A stretch of DNA of 32,746 nucleotides from an uncultured Clostridium sp. (GTDB lineage: Bacteria > Bacillota > Clostridia > TANB77 > CAG-508): NCBI GenBank assembly GCA_900554365.1, contig USGY01000014.1:1-32746 (forward strand), in the 5' to 3' direction. The notes beneath the pieces were generated by a model. The model saw only the letters and a list, made by a program, of their open reading frames with translations, was not told the DNA's origin and made no database searches. The position numbers and the translations under genes were made by a program. This document shows, piece by piece, positions 9,452 to 17,695 of the stretch; the stretch's first letter is position 1; every line of letters starts with the position of its first letter.

Positions 9452-9745
9452 ATGTTATGGAAAAAGTATAAAATAAATATTTTGAATAAATCAATAGACA
9501 AATTAAATAAAACTTTAGAAGAAAGCAATTTTATAGAATTGTCTTATTTAATTGGAAATAAAAAAGAATTAATTACAAGAAACTTTATTGCAGGAATATC
9601 AAGGGGGATAGGAATAGGGATAGGAGTAACTATAATTACAGCAATTTTAATAATGATACTTCAAAAGATTGTTACTCTTAATATTCCTGTTATTGGAGAA
9701 TATGTTGCAGATATTGTTGAAATAGTAGAAAAAACTACAAAATAA
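9452..9745 (+). CDS. DUF5665 small membrane protein
   Basis: A 97-residue protein matching the DUF5665 pattern: a helical N-terminus containing NFIELSYLIGNKKELI, a Gly/Ile-rich segment (ISRGIGIGIGVTIITAILIMIL) that forms one transmembrane helix at about residues 52-74, and a conserved LNIPVIGEYVADIVEIV end. Function of the family is unknown. The ATG follows directly on the T-run of a terminator hairpin, and its ribosome site (TAGGTGG) lies in the hairpin arm, so expression is probably low or conditional. No better start is visible. Confidence 0.75.
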   Translation: MLWKKYKINILNKSIDKLNKTLEESNFIELSYLIGNKKELITRNFIAGISRGIGIGIGVTIITAILIMILQKIVTLNIPVIGEYVADIVEIVEKTTK

Positions 9746-9781
9746 AATACCTAGTCTTATATAAGATTAGGTATTTTATTT
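9743..9781. terminator. Bidirectional terminator, DUF5665 gene and tyrS
   Basis: A 15-16 bp stem (AAAATACCTAGTCTT with AAGATTAGGTATTTT, one G-U pair) starts within the TAA stop of the DUF5665 gene. Flanking A and T runs serve both this gene and convergent tyrS. Confidence 0.8.
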
Positions 9782-9782
9782 A

Positions 9783-10997
9783 TTATTTCTCTAGTTTATG
9801 GAAAACCTTTTTTCCTTTTTTCAAAATTGCATAACCTTCAGTAAAATCACTATCAGAAATCATATAATTTACATCAGTAATTTTGCTATCATTTAATGAT
9901 ATACCACCTTGATTAATTAATGTTCTTGCTTGACCTTTAGAAGGAGCAAGACCTGAAAGTATTAAAGCATCTAAAATTGAAATATTAGCATTATCAATTT
10001 TTGTAGAAGGCATATTTTCTAAATTTCCAGAACCATTAAATAATGCATTAGCTGCTTCTTCAGCTTTTTTAGCTTCTTCTTCACCATGAACTAATTTAGT
10101 TATTTCAAATGCTAAGATTTTTTTAGCTTCATTAATTCTTTCATCTTTAACACTAGATAATTCTTTTATTTTATCAGTAGGCAAGAAAGTAAGCATATTA
10201 AATACATTTTCAACACTTTCATCTTCTACATTTCTCCAATATTGATAAAATTCATATGGAGAAGTTTTCTCTGGTGATAGCCATAAAGCACCTTTTTCAG
10301 TTTTACCCATTTTTTTACCTTCTTTTGTTGTTAGAAGTTTAAATGTTAAACCAAAAGAATCATCTTTACCAATTTTTCTAATCAAGTTTACACCACCAAT
10401 GATATTTGACCATTGGTCATTTCCACCTATTTCTAGCTTACAGCCATATTCATTATATAAATGTAAAAAGTCATAAGATTGCATTAACATATAACTCATC
10501 TCAAAAAATGTTAATCCAGTTTCTAATCTTTTTTTATAGCATTCAGCAGCAAGCATTTTGTTAACTGAAAATAAACTACCAATTTCACGAACAAAATCAA
10601 CAAATTTTAAATCTAAAAGCCAGTCTGCATTATTAACGATAATAGCAGCATTTTCACCTTCAAAACTAACAAATTTTGATATTTGCTTTTTTAAACATTC
10701 AACATTATGATTTATTTCTTCACGAGAAAGCATTTTTCTCATATCTGTTTTACCAGAAGGGTCACCAATAGTTGCTGTACCTCCACCAACTAAGATAACA
10801 GGTCTATGACCACATTTTTGTAAGTAATTAGCAACCATTAAAGAAACAAAATGACCAACATGTAAGCTATCTGCTGTAGGGTCAATACCTAAATAAAAAG
10901 ATATTTTATTATTTGATAAAAATTCCTTTAATTCAGCTGGATGAGTAATTTGCTCAATATAATTTCTTTCGTTTAATATGTCTATAACATTTTCCAT
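9783..10997 (-). CDS. tyrS: Tyrosyl-tRNA synthetase
   Basis: Class I synthetase of 404 residues that charges tRNA-Tyr. The HIGH motif is HVGH (46-49) in GIDPTADSLHVGHF, the tyrosine pocket segment is QSYDFLHLY...GGNDQW (173-196), and the KMSKS loop is KMGKT (229-233). An S4 RNA-binding domain occupies the last 60-70 residues. The zinc-ribbon gene lies 15 bases upstream and is probably co-transcribed. I see no T-box leader in front of the operon, which is unlike many Firmicute tyrS genes. Confidence 0.96.
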   Translation of the reverse strand: MENVIDILNERNYIEQITHPAELKEFLSNNKISFYLGIDPTADSLHVGHFVSLMVANYLQKCGHRPVILVGGGTATIGDPSGKTDMRKMLSREEINHNVECLKKQISKFVSFEGENAAIIVNNADWLLDLKFVDFVREIGSLFSVNKMLAAECYKKRLETGLTFFEMSYMLMQSYDFLHLYNEYGCKLEIGGNDQWSNIIGGVNLIRKIGKDDSFGLTFKLLTTKEGKKMGKTEKGALWLSPEKTSPYEFYQYWRNVEDESVENVFNMLTFLPTDKIKELSSVKDERINEAKKILAFEITKLVHGEEEAKKAEEAANALFNGSGNLENMPSTKIDNANISILDALILSGLAPSKGQARTLINQGGISLNDSKITDVNYMISDSDFTEGYAILKKGKKVFHKLEK

Positions 10998-11012
10998 AAA
11001 ATTCTATCCTTT

Positions 11013-11297
11013 CTAGTTTAGTGTAATTCCATTAAAACCAATTGATTGATTTCTTAAATTATTTTTAAATTGTTTTTGGTATTCTTTAAATTCAGGATAC
11101 CCAATAAAACGATTTAAATTCTTTACAGAAATTCCTGTTTGATTAGAAATTGTATCTAAAGAATTTTCAAAACCATTTTGTTGAAGATAAGATTTAAAAG
11201 TAGAAAACTCAACTCCATCTTTTTGACTGCATTTAGGGCATACATTACCTTCTGATACAAAAAAACTTCCACATCTACTACATTTATTAAATTCCAT
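11013..11297 (-). CDS. Zinc-ribbon protein, YvyF-like arrangement
   Basis: A 94-residue protein with two CxxC knuckles (CSRCG at residues 6-10 and CPKCS at 20-24) that should bind one zinc, followed by a helix-turn-helix-like stretch (LDTISNQTGISVKNLNRFI). This order of zinc ribbon then small HTH resembles the YvyF/TIGR03826 group, but similarity was judged by eye only. Ribosome site AGGAGG is 5 bases upstream of the ATG. It is the first gene of the tyrS operon. Function unknown; a DNA or RNA-binding role is inference. Confidence 0.7.
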   Translation of the reverse strand: MEFNKCSRCGSFFVSEGNVCPKCSQKDGVEFSTFKSYLQQNGFENSLDTISNQTGISVKNLNRFIGYPEFKEYQKQFKNNLRNQSIGFNGITLN

Positions 11298-11348
11298 AAT
11301 AATTCCTCCTAATTTATCTTTTGATAATTTTCGATTAAAATCGCCACC

Positions 11349-11357
11349 ATTGTATCA
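11349..11357 (-). promoter_or_regulatory. Extended -10 promoter of the tyrS operon
   Basis: On the minus strand TGATACAAT is an extended -10 box (TG-N-TACAAT) about 50 bases before the zinc-ribbon start. The -35 region is poor, as is normal for extended -10 promoters. Confidence 0.45.
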
Positions 11358-11395
11358 TAAATTAAAGCAAAATTAAAGTGATTTAGCATATTTTA

Positions 11396-11434
11396 CACAA
11401 AAAACCTCAAAACTTGTTAAAGGTTTTGAGGTTT
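11396..11434 (-). terminator. Terminator of bioY
   Basis: A 12-bp perfect stem, AAACCTCAAAAC (11402-11413) with GTTTTGAGGTTT (11423-11434), is followed on the minus strand by TTTTTTG. It lies 4 bases after the bioY stop. Confidence 0.8.
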
Positions 11435-11438
11435 AAAA

Positions 11439-12002
11439 TTAATTATTAATTTTATTTTTTATTAAATTAAAACCATTTACTGTTGCAAATGCAAATGCAA
11501 CTGAAGCTAAATCTTTAGCTAAAAATGGAATTGAAACTAATAAAGCAGCTTTAGTAAATCCAACACCAGTTAAAATACTATATTGCAAAACACCAAATAG
11601 GTGGCAAGATAATAAACCTATAACACTAAGTGTAATTTTTGCTAAAATATTTTTACAGTCCATTGCTTTTGAACATAAATATGTAAAAGGAATAAAGCCT
11701 AATAAGAAACCACCTGTTAAACCAAATATTGTTGCAATACCACCTTTAGCTTGTGCAAATACTGGAATACCAAGAGCACCAATTAATAAATAAGTTAAAA
11801 TACTTTTTACTCCTTTTGATTTAGATAAGCTATATCCAAGTAATGCAACTGCAAAAGTTTGCAAAGTCATAGGAACTCCATTAGGAAGTGGAATTGAAAT
11901 TTGTGATGATATAGCAACTCCAAAAGCTGATATTAAGTATAATAAAATACTAGTTTGACTAATTGAAATATTATTTGATAATTTCTTTATATTTTCTAAC
12001 AT
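11439..12002 (-). CDS. bioY: Biotin transporter S component BioY
   Basis: A 187-residue integral membrane protein that binds biotin for an ECF-type importer. About six hydrophobic helices are visible. The family core PLPNGVPMTLQTFAVALLG and the Gly-rich GLTGGFLLGFIP segment around residues 92-106 are present. Ribosome site AGGAGG precedes the ATG by 7 bases. No ecfA or ecfT gene is nearby, so a shared energising module elsewhere is expected. A TATAAT box lies about 15 bases before the ribosome site; I cannot point to a clear BirA operator. Confidence 0.92.
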   Translation of the reverse strand: MLENIKKLSNNISISQTSILLYLISAFGVAISSQISIPLPNGVPMTLQTFAVALLGYSLSKSKGVKSILTYLLIGALGIPVFAQAKGGIATIFGLTGGFLLGFIPFTYLCSKAMDCKNILAKITLSVIGLLSCHLFGVLQYSILTGVGFTKAALLVSIPFLAKDLASVAFAFATVNGFNLIKNKINN

Positions 12003-12091
12003 AATAAATACCTCCTGACGAAATATTATAAAAAAATATAATAGAAATCAATAAACTAGCTGGTCAGTAAAAAAGTTAAATACGAATTATT

Positions 12092-12505
12092 TTAAACTTT
12101 CATTTCCATAAATTTATCATAATAATCAGGAGCATTTTTTTGTAATCTAATTGGCTTTAACATTGTATTTGTAAAACAATGCTTTGTTTCTCCTGTTAAA
12201 ACAGTGGCACCAGATTCTTTATCTGTTACAGTATATCCCATTGTTAGTCTAACACCGTTAAAATCTTTAACAAAAGGTTTTATAACAATAATATCATTAA
12301 AAGTAACATGATGTTTGAAATTAACATTTACACCTAAAACAGGAATCATAATGCCTCTTTTTTCTAATTCAGAATAGGGAATACCACAATCATCTAACAT
12401 ACTACAACGAGCTTCTTCTAAAAAACGTATATAATTTGAATGATGAACAACTCCCATTCTATCAGTTTCATAATAATTTATTTTTCTTTCAAAAATATAT
12501 TCCAT
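12092..12505 (-). CDS. Acyl-CoA thioesterase, YbgC/4HBT type
   Basis: A hotdog-fold thioesterase of 137 residues that should hydrolyse acyl-CoA. The start is the ATG at 12505-12503 (MEYIFERKINYYETDRMG), which has ribosome site AGAAGGT upstream; an in-frame ATG at 12541 adds 12 residues but has no ribosome site. The active-site segment is YETDRMGVVHHSNYIRFLEEAR, with the conserved Asp at residue 13 and the following HHSNY. Substrate cannot be told. It is divergent from the amylase gene. Confidence 0.88.
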   Translation of the reverse strand: MEYIFERKINYYETDRMGVVHHSNYIRFLEEARCSMLDDCGIPYSELEKRGIMIPVLGVNVNFKHHVTFNDIIVIKPFVKDFNGVRLTMGYTVTDKESGATVLTGETKHCFTNTMLKPIRLQKNAPDYYDKFMEMKV

Positions 12506-12671
12506 AATGTATACCTTCTTTTTATTAAATTTGTAAAACAATATTTATAATATAACATATAATTTTTTAAAAATCAAAAGGAGAAGGAAATCACTTTAAT
12601 TTTTGTACTTTATGTGATAAAATAATATGGATTTACGATAGAAAAAAAGTATTTGGAGATGAATATAACAA

Positions 12672-14114
12672 ATGAAACAAATTAATGGAATAATAATGCA
12701 ATATTTTGAATGGTATATGAATTGCAATCAAAATTTATGGAATGAAATAGCCGACAAGGCAGAAAAACTAGCAGATATAGGAATAACAGCTTTATGGTTA
12801 CCACCAGCATTTAAAGGAATTGGAGGTAAAGATGAAGTTGGATATGGAGTATATGATGTATATGATTTAGGAGAATTTGATCAAAAAGGAACAGTAAAAA
12901 CAAAATATGGATCAAAAGATGAATATTTAAATTGTATTCAAGTATTAAATCAATGTGGAATAGAAGCATATGCAGATATAGTATTAAATCATAAAATGGG
13001 AGCAGATATGTTACAAACAATTCCAGCAACAAAAGTAGATTGGGGAAATCATAATATATTAACATCAGGACAAGAAACAGTAAGAGTAGCTACAAAATTT
13101 ACATTCCCAGGTAGAAAACATAAATACTCAGATTTTGAATGGAATTGGACACACTTTGATGGTATTGATTATGATGAAAAATCAAAAGAGCATGCAATAT
13201 TTAAATTCCAAAATAAGGAATGGAATGCAGCAGTTGATGAAGAATATGGAAATTATGACTATTTAATGGGAGCAGATATTGATTTTTCAAATCCAGAAGT
13301 TGTAGAAGAGTGTAATAAATGGGGAAAATGGTATGTAGAAACCACAAAAGTAAATGGACTTAGGTTAGATGCAGTAAAACATATTAATGCAGAGTTTTAT
13401 AAAAATTGGATAAAAGATTTAAGAGAAACTACAAAAAAAGAGTTATTTACAGTAGGTGAATATTGGAGCGGAGATGTTTCAAAGTTACATCGTTATATAT
13501 CAGAAACAGAAGGAGAAATTTCATTATTTGATGTGCCATTACACTACAATTTAGCAAATGCATCAAATGATCCAAATTACGATTTAACACAAATATTTGA
13601 ACATACCTTAGTTAAAGAAAATTCAAGTAAAGCAGTAACATTTGTAGATAATCATGACACACAACCAGGACAAGCATTAGCAAGTTTTATAGCTCCATGG
13701 TTTAAACAAGCTGCATATAGCATAATTTTATTAAGAAATGCAGGATATCCATGCATATTTTATGGAGATTTTTATGGGATACCACATGATAATATTGAAC
13801 CAGTAAAAGAATTAAGAACTTTAATAGAATTAAGAAAAGAAAGATCATATGGAGAACAACATGATTATTTTGATAATCCTCACATTGTCGGTTGGACAAG
13901 AGAAGGAGACGATGAGCATCTTCAATCAGGATTTGCTGTTTTAATTTCTAATGGCTGTGCAGGAGAAAAAGCAATGTATGTTGGAACACAATTTGCAGGT
14001 AGCAAATTTATAGATAGTTTGGAAAATTGCGAAGACGAAATTATAATAAATGAAGAAGGATACGGAACTTTTAAAGTAAATGAAAAATCAACTTCTGTTT
14101 GGGTAGAAGAATAA
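12672..14114 (+). CDS. Cytoplasmic alpha-amylase, GH13
   Basis: A 480-residue glycoside hydrolase that cuts internal alpha-1,4 bonds of maltodextrin or glycogen. It has no signal peptide, so it acts inside the cell (AmyA/GH13_5-like). Conserved regions are ADIVLNHKMG (101-110), GLRLDAVKH with nucleophile Asp233, VGEYW with acid/base Glu263, and FVDNHDT with Asp329. The ribosome site TGGAGAT is upstream of the ATG. dnaE begins 25 bases downstream with its own ribosome site, an unexpected pairing that is probably just co-transcription. Confidence 0.94.
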   Translation: MKQINGIIMQYFEWYMNCNQNLWNEIADKAEKLADIGITALWLPPAFKGIGGKDEVGYGVYDVYDLGEFDQKGTVKTKYGSKDEYLNCIQVLNQCGIEAYADIVLNHKMGADMLQTIPATKVDWGNHNILTSGQETVRVATKFTFPGRKHKYSDFEWNWTHFDGIDYDEKSKEHAIFKFQNKEWNAAVDEEYGNYDYLMGADIDFSNPEVVEECNKWGKWYVETTKVNGLRLDAVKHINAEFYKNWIKDLRETTKKELFTVGEYWSGDVSKLHRYISETEGEISLFDVPLHYNLANASNDPNYDLTQIFEHTLVKENSSKAVTFVDNHDTQPGQALASFIAPWFKQAAYSIILLRNAGYPCIFYGDFYGIPHDNIEPVKELRTLIELRKERSYGEQHDYFDNPHIVGWTREGDDEHLQSGFAVLISNGCAGEKAMYVGTQFAGSKFIDSLENCEDEIIINEEGYGTFKVNEKSTSVWVEE

Positions 14115-14139
14115 AAGATTTTATAAAAAGGAGAAGCGG

Positions 14140-17100
14140 ATGTCAAAATTTGTACACTTACATATACATAGTGAGTTTAGCTTACTAGATGGAGCGAATA
14201 GAATAAAAGATTTACCAGTAAGAGCAAAAGAGCTAGGAATGGATGCCATGGCATTGACAGATCATGGGGTCATGTATGGAGCTATTGATTTTTATAAAGC
14301 ATGCAAAAAAGAAGGCATAAAGCCAATAATAGGTTGTGAAATGTATGTAGCACCTCGTAGTAGATTAAGCAAAGAACCTGGAATAGATAACAAATATTAT
14401 CATTTAATATTATTAGCTAAAAACAATCAAGGATATAAAAATTTAAGTAAATTAGTATCATTATCATTTATAGATGGATATTATTACAAACCACGTATAG
14501 ATTTAGAAATACTAGAAAAATATCATGAAGGATTAATTTGCTTAAGTGGTTGTTTGGCAGGAGCTGTAAACCAAGCTTTATTAAATGGAAATAATGAAAA
14601 AGCAGAAGAAATAGCTTTATGGCATAAAAAAGTATTTGGTGAAGATTATTATATAGAAGTTCAAAATAATGGATTGCAAGAACAAGTATTGGCAAACCAA
14701 AAATTAATACAATTAGCTAGAAAATTAGATATACCTATAGTTGCAACAAATGATGCACACTATTTAAAAAAAGAAGATGCATATAATCATGAAGTATTAT
14801 TATGTATTCAAACAGGAAAAAGAATGAGTGATGTTGACAGGATGAGATTTGATACAGATGAATTATATGTAAAATCACCAGAAGAAATGTCAGAGTATTT
14901 TAAAGCTTTTCCAGAAGCAATAGAAAATACAGTAAAAATCGCAGAAAAATGTAATGTAGAATTTGAATTTGGACATACAATATTGCCTAATTATGAAGTT
15001 CCACCAGAATATCCAACACATTATAATTTTTTTAAAAAATTATGTGATGATGGAATCAAAAAAAGATATGGAGAAAATCCAAGCAAGGAAATACTAGATA
15101 GAGCAGAATATGAAATGAAAATTATAAAAGAAATGGGATATGTAGATTACTATTTAATTGTATGGGATTTCATATTTTATGCAAAAACTCATGATATTCC
15201 TGTTGGACCTGGACGTGGTTCAGGAGCAGGATCAATACTTGCATATGCAATAGGAATTACAGATATTGATCCAATGAAATATGGATTACTTTTTGAAAGG
15301 TTCTTAAATCCTGAAAGAGTAAGTATGCCAGATTTTGATGTAGACTTTTGTTATGAACATAGACAAGATGTAATTGATTATGTTTCAAGAAAATATGGAC
15401 ATGATCATGTATCACAGATAATAACATTTGGAACAATGGCAGCAAAAATGGTAATAAGAGATGTTGCAAGAGTTTTAGATGTACCATATGCAGAAGCTGA
15501 TATGTTAGCTAAAATGATACCAAATGAATTGCATATAACAATAAAAAAAGCATTAGAGCAAAACAAAGAACTAAAAGAAAAATATGACACAGATCAAACT
15601 GTAAAAAAAGTCTTAGATATAGCTATGGGACTAGAAGGAATGCCAAGACAAACTTCAACACATGCGTGTGGAATAGTAATTACAAAAGATCCAGTAGATA
15701 CATATGTTCCTTTATATGTACGTGATGGTCAAATATCAACACAATATATAATGACAACTTTAGAAGAACTAGGCTTATTAAAAATGGATTTCTTAGGTTT
15801 AAGAACATTAACTGTTATAAAAGATACAATGGATTTAGTAAAAAAAGATAGAGGTATAGATGTAGAATTTGATAAAGACATGTCAGATCCTAAAGTGTAT
15901 AAATTATGGCAAGAGGGAAAATCATGTGGTATATTCCAGTTTGAATCACAAGGAATGACAAACTTTATGAAAGAACTAAAACCAGACTGTTTAGAAGACT
16001 TAATAGCAGGAGTATCTTTATATCGTCCAGGACCAATGGATCAAATCCCTAGATATATTAGAGGAAAACAGAACCCAGGTCATAATGAATATACACACCC
16101 AAGATTAGAGCCAATATTAAATGTAACTTATGGATGTATGGTATATCAAGAACAAGTAATGCAAATAGTTCGTGATTTAGCTGGATATTCATTGGGTAGA
16201 GCAGATTTGGTTAGACGTGCTATGGGTAAAAAGAAACTTGATGTAATGGCAAAAGAAAGAGAAATATTTATAAACGGTCAAGTAGATGAAAATGGAAAAG
16301 TAATAGTTCCAGGCTGTGTAAGAAATGGAATAGATGCTAAATCAGCAAATAAAATATTTGATGAAATGGCTGAATTTGCAAAATATGCATTTAATAAAAG
16401 TCATGCTGCTTGTTATGCAGTAGTAGCATATAGAACAGCATATTTAAAAGCATACTATCCAGCAGAATTTATGGCAGCTACATTAAATAGTTTTCTTGGA
16501 AATTTAGATAAAATTCCTCAATATATAGATGAATGTAAATCATTAGGAATACAAATTCTAAGACCTGAAATAAATAAAAGTTATAATAAATTTACAGTAG
16601 AAAAAACACAAAACAATGAATTTGCTATAAGATTTGGATTAGGAAGTATAAAAAATGTAGGAACAGTTCCTGTAAATAAAATAGTAGAAGAAAGAGAAAA
16701 AAATGGAGAATACAAAAATTTTGTAGATTTTTGTGAAAGAATTGCGGATGAAGCGGTAAATAAAAAGTGTATTGAAAGTTTAATAAAAGCAGGAGCATTT
16801 GGGGAATTCCCTCAAACTAGAAGCACATTGTTAGCATCTTTTGAAAATATAATTGAAAGTATACAAAGTCAAAAAAGAAGAGGACTAGATGGACAAGTGT
16901 CTATGTTTGATGTAGGAAATGACCAGCAAAAAGAAAAATTAAATGATATGAAATATCAATTTGAAATACGTGAAGAATTACCAAATAAAGAACTATTATC
17001 ATTAGAAAAAGAAATGCTTGGAATATATATATCAGGGCATCCATTAGAAAAAATAAAAGAACAATTAAAACAACAAACAAATATAAATACAAAAGAATTA

Positions 17101-17646
17101 CATAAAATTGATAAACAGATGAGTAGTCAAAGTAATGAAGAAGGAATAGTAAAAGAAAAATTAAAATATAAAGATGGACAACAAGTAAGATATGCAGGAA
17201 TTATAACATCAATAAAGAAAAAATATACTAAAAGCAATAAAATTATGGCATTTATAACAATAGAAGATTTGTATGGTACAGCAGAAATTATTGCTTTTGA
17301 AAATGCTTATTTAAAATCTGAAAAAAGTTTAGTTGAAGAAAATATTGTTCTAGTTGAAGGACGTTTAAGCATTAGAGAAGATGATAGAACAACAATTATA
17401 GCAAATGGTATAAAAGATTTTGAAGAACAAAAACAAAAAATATTAACAATAAATATCACAAATGCAACAGAAGAAGAAAAAGATAAACTTAGAGGATTTT
17501 TAAGATATTTCTATGGAGAAAAGAACAATATAAATGTTCAAATTCAAATAGGAGACGAATTTAAGCCTTGTGGACAAATATATTTAACAGATGAAAGTTT
17601 AAAATTACTAAAAGAAATTATAGGAGAAGAAAGAGTAAATTTATAA
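14140..17646 (+). CDS. dnaE: DNA polymerase III alpha subunit, DnaE type
   Basis: Replicative polymerase of 1168 residues, C-family. The N-terminal PHP domain starts FVHLHIHSEFSLLDGANR. The palm active site is PDFDVDF at 397-403 with Asp400 and Asp402. The PHP, polymerase, helix-hairpin-helix and OB-fold (GIITSIKKKYTKSNKIMAFI... near 1020) order is that of E. coli-type DnaE rather than PolC. Ribosome site AAAGGAGA is 8 bases before the ATG. A strong bidirectional terminator follows. Firmicutes usually also have PolC, which is not in this window. Confidence 0.97.
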   Translation: MSKFVHLHIHSEFSLLDGANRIKDLPVRAKELGMDAMALTDHGVMYGAIDFYKACKKEGIKPIIGCEMYVAPRSRLSKEPGIDNKYYHLILLAKNNQGYKNLSKLVSLSFIDGYYYKPRIDLEILEKYHEGLICLSGCLAGAVNQALLNGNNEKAEEIALWHKKVFGEDYYIEVQNNGLQEQVLANQKLIQLARKLDIPIVATNDAHYLKKEDAYNHEVLLCIQTGKRMSDVDRMRFDTDELYVKSPEEMSEYFKAFPEAIENTVKIAEKCNVEFEFGHTILPNYEVPPEYPTHYNFFKKLCDDGIKKRYGENPSKEILDRAEYEMKIIKEMGYVDYYLIVWDFIFYAKTHDIPVGPGRGSGAGSILAYAIGITDIDPMKYGLLFERFLNPERVSMPDFDVDFCYEHRQDVIDYVSRKYGHDHVSQIITFGTMAAKMVIRDVARVLDVPYAEADMLAKMIPNELHITIKKALEQNKELKEKYDTDQTVKKVLDIAMGLEGMPRQTSTHACGIVITKDPVDTYVPLYVRDGQISTQYIMTTLEELGLLKMDFLGLRTLTVIKDTMDLVKKDRGIDVEFDKDMSDPKVYKLWQEGKSCGIFQFESQGMTNFMKELKPDCLEDLIAGVSLYRPGPMDQIPRYIRGKQNPGHNEYTHPRLEPILNVTYGCMVYQEQVMQIVRDLAGYSLGRADLVRRAMGKKKLDVMAKEREIFINGQVDENGKVIVPGCVRNGIDAKSANKIFDEMAEFAKYAFNKSHAACYAVVAYRTAYLKAYYPAEFMAATLNSFLGNLDKIPQYIDECKSLGIQILRPEINKSYNKFTVEKTQNNEFAIRFGLGSIKNVGTVPVNKIVEEREKNGEYKNFVDFCERIADEAVNKKCIESLIKAGAFGEFPQTRSTLLASFENIIESIQSQKRRGLDGQVSMFDVGNDQQKEKLNDMKYQFEIREELPNKELLSLEKEMLGIYISGHPLEKIKEQLKQQTNINTKELHKIDKQMSSQSNEEGIVKEKLKYKDGQQVRYAGIITSIKKKYTKSNKIMAFITIEDLYGTAEIIAFENAYLKSEKSLVEENIVLVEGRLSIREDDRTTIIANGIKDFEEQKQKILTINITNATEEEKDKLRGFLRYFYGEKNNINVQIQIGDEFKPCGQIYLTDESLKLLKEIIGEERVNL

Positions 17647-17687
17647 AAAAAGATTTGAGTTATTTTTAAAACTCAAATCTTTTTTTG
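17645..17687. terminator. Bidirectional terminator, dnaE and Mg-ATPase
   Basis: A 16-17 bp stem (AAAAAAAGATTTGAGTT at 17645-17661 with its complement at 17670-17686) with A and T runs on the two sides lies between the two convergent genes. Confidence 0.85.
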
Positions 17688-17695
17688 TGATATTT

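Noticed and set aside
11298..11400. T-box riboswitch before the tyrS operon
   Set aside because: The leader is only about 50 bases long after the -10 box and lacks specifier and antiterminator elements.
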